A DNA stretch of 32,186 nucleotides from Algiphilus sp. (GTDB taxonomy: Bacteria; Pseudomonadota; Gammaproteobacteria; Nevskiales; Nevskiaceae). Positions 32,017 through 32,186 of this stretch are shown piece after piece. Numbering within the stretch: the stretch's first letter is position 1; the number at the start of each line of letters is the position of its first letter. Location: positions 1-32,186 of the forward strand of contig JALEHA010000203.1 of assembly GCA_022763315.1 (NCBI GenBank). Direction: 5' to 3'. A program made the position numbers and the translations under genes. The notes below the pieces were generated by a model. The model was given only the letters and a program-made list of their open reading frames with translations. It had not been told where the DNA came from and did no database searches.

Positions 32017-32032
32017 CTGTACGTATGTACAG
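32017..32032. promoter_or_regulatory. LexA operator of the lexA-imuA-imuB-dnaE2 operon
   Basis: CTGTACGTATGTACAG is a perfect palindrome that meets the gammaproteobacterial SOS-box form CTGT-N8-ACAG and also contains GTAC-N4-GTAC, close to the GTAC-N4-GTGC motif reported for Pseudomonas putida LexA2. The symmetry extends one base outward on each side (A...T). It lies 15 bases upstream of the lexA start codon, immediately downstream of the -10 element, so bound LexA would block transcription start. Confidence 0.9.
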
Positions 32033-32033
32033 T

Positions 32034-32062
32034 ATTTCACTCCTGCCAGCTGTCGCTGTCAA
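32034..32062 (-). promoter_or_regulatory. Sigma-70-type promoter of the lexA operon
   Basis: On the minus strand a perfect -35 TTGACA (plus-strand 32057-32062) is followed, after exactly 17 bases, by TGAAAT (32034-32039), which matches the -10 consensus at four of six positions. The LexA operator begins two bases further downstream, as expected for an autorepressed lexA gene. Confidence 0.7.
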
Positions 32063-32099
32063 GCCTGTCCCGATCTGTAACTGCAACAGCATCAGACAC

Positions 32100-32129
32100 A
32101 AAAAAGGGCGCCCCTGAGGGCGCCCTTTT
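32100..32129 (-). terminator. Rho-independent terminator of the tRNA-Phe gene
   Basis: A perfect GC-rich stem (GGGCGCCC at 32106-32113 with GGGCGCCC at 32118-32125, loop CTGA) is extended by A-T pairs on both sides. Read on the minus strand, downstream of the tRNA, it ends in a run of six T. It would work less well in the plus direction, where only four T follow. It separates the tRNA from the lexA promoter region. Confidence 0.88.
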
Positions 32130-32138
32130 CGGCATACA

Positions 32139-32186
32139 TGGTGGCCAGGGAGAGAATCGAACTCCCGACACGGGGATTTTCAATCC
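32139..32186 (-). tRNA. tRNA-Phe(GAA), 3' part only (cut by the window end)
   Basis: On the minus strand the sequence reads from within the anticodon stem: GGATT-GAA-AATCC places anticodon GAA in a loop flanked as in E. coli tRNA-Phe (GGGGATTGAAAATCCCC). It is followed by GTGTC, a T-arm GGGAG-TTCGATT-CTCTC, an acceptor strand CCTGGCC, the discriminator A and an encoded CCA. The 5' half lies beyond position 32186. Confidence 0.9.

Overview
The window is about 32 kb of GC-rich, densely coding chromosomal DNA. The gene families (FtsN-like SPOR protein after argS, AlkK-type acyl-CoA ligase, UvrD with MtfA, an EmrE-type SMR pump, the DUF2868/DUF3482 pair, lexA-imuA-imuB-dnaE2) point to a gammaproteobacterium. 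I cannot name a genus; something near the Nevskiales/Xanthomonadales/Chromatiales is a guess. I saw no insertion sequence, integrase, phage gene or CRISPR array. No stretch longer than about 300 bases lacks a gene.

Layout. 1-4837 (+): the last codons of argS, an FtsN-like SPOR protein, an AlkK/DmdB-type fatty acyl-CoA ligase, a cyclic-nucleotide-domain/patatin phospholipase and a YkgJ-type cysteine-cluster protein. 4865-11410 (+): an inorganic-carbon module made of a LysR regulator, dabB, dabA, a small PII-like protein and a Thermus-type isocitrate dehydrogenase with an NAD-type cofactor loop. From dabB onward the genes overlap or lie within 7 bases of each other, and a LysR-type dyad sits just before dabB. 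11415-14388 (-): uvrD followed by mtfA. 14516-16375: an EamA transporter (+), then an EmrE-like pump and a uracil-DNA-glycosylase-family protein (-). 16465-22106 (+): DUF2868 membrane protein, DUF3482 GTPase and three glycosyltransferases, all tightly packed. 22088-24737 (-): a membrane-anchored methyltransferase and two family-2 glycosyltransferases. 24865-26231 (+): a CapA-like protein and a small membrane protein. 26256-32001 (-): the SOS mutasome operon lexA-imuA-imuB-dnaE2 with its promoter and operator. The window ends in the 3' half of a tRNA-Phe gene (-) followed by its terminator.

The DAB region should concentrate bicarbonate in the cytoplasm: DabB is a proton-conducting membrane subunit and DabA a carbonic-anhydrase-like subunit. 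A PII-like sensor and a CO2-linked TCA enzyme in the same likely transcript suggest inorganic carbon supply is tied to 2-oxoglutarate metabolism. No Rubisco is seen here, so the host could be a heterotroph using DAB for anaplerosis. The glycosyltransferase/methyltransferase/CapA genes look like a surface-glycan locus with no exporter in view. The lexA-led operon is a damage-inducible mutagenic translesion synthesis cassette that represses itself.

The best candidates for something under-described are the dabBA-PII-isocitrate dehydrogenase operon with its three-half-site regulatory region, and the link between the DUF2868/DUF3482 pair and a run of glycosyltransferases.
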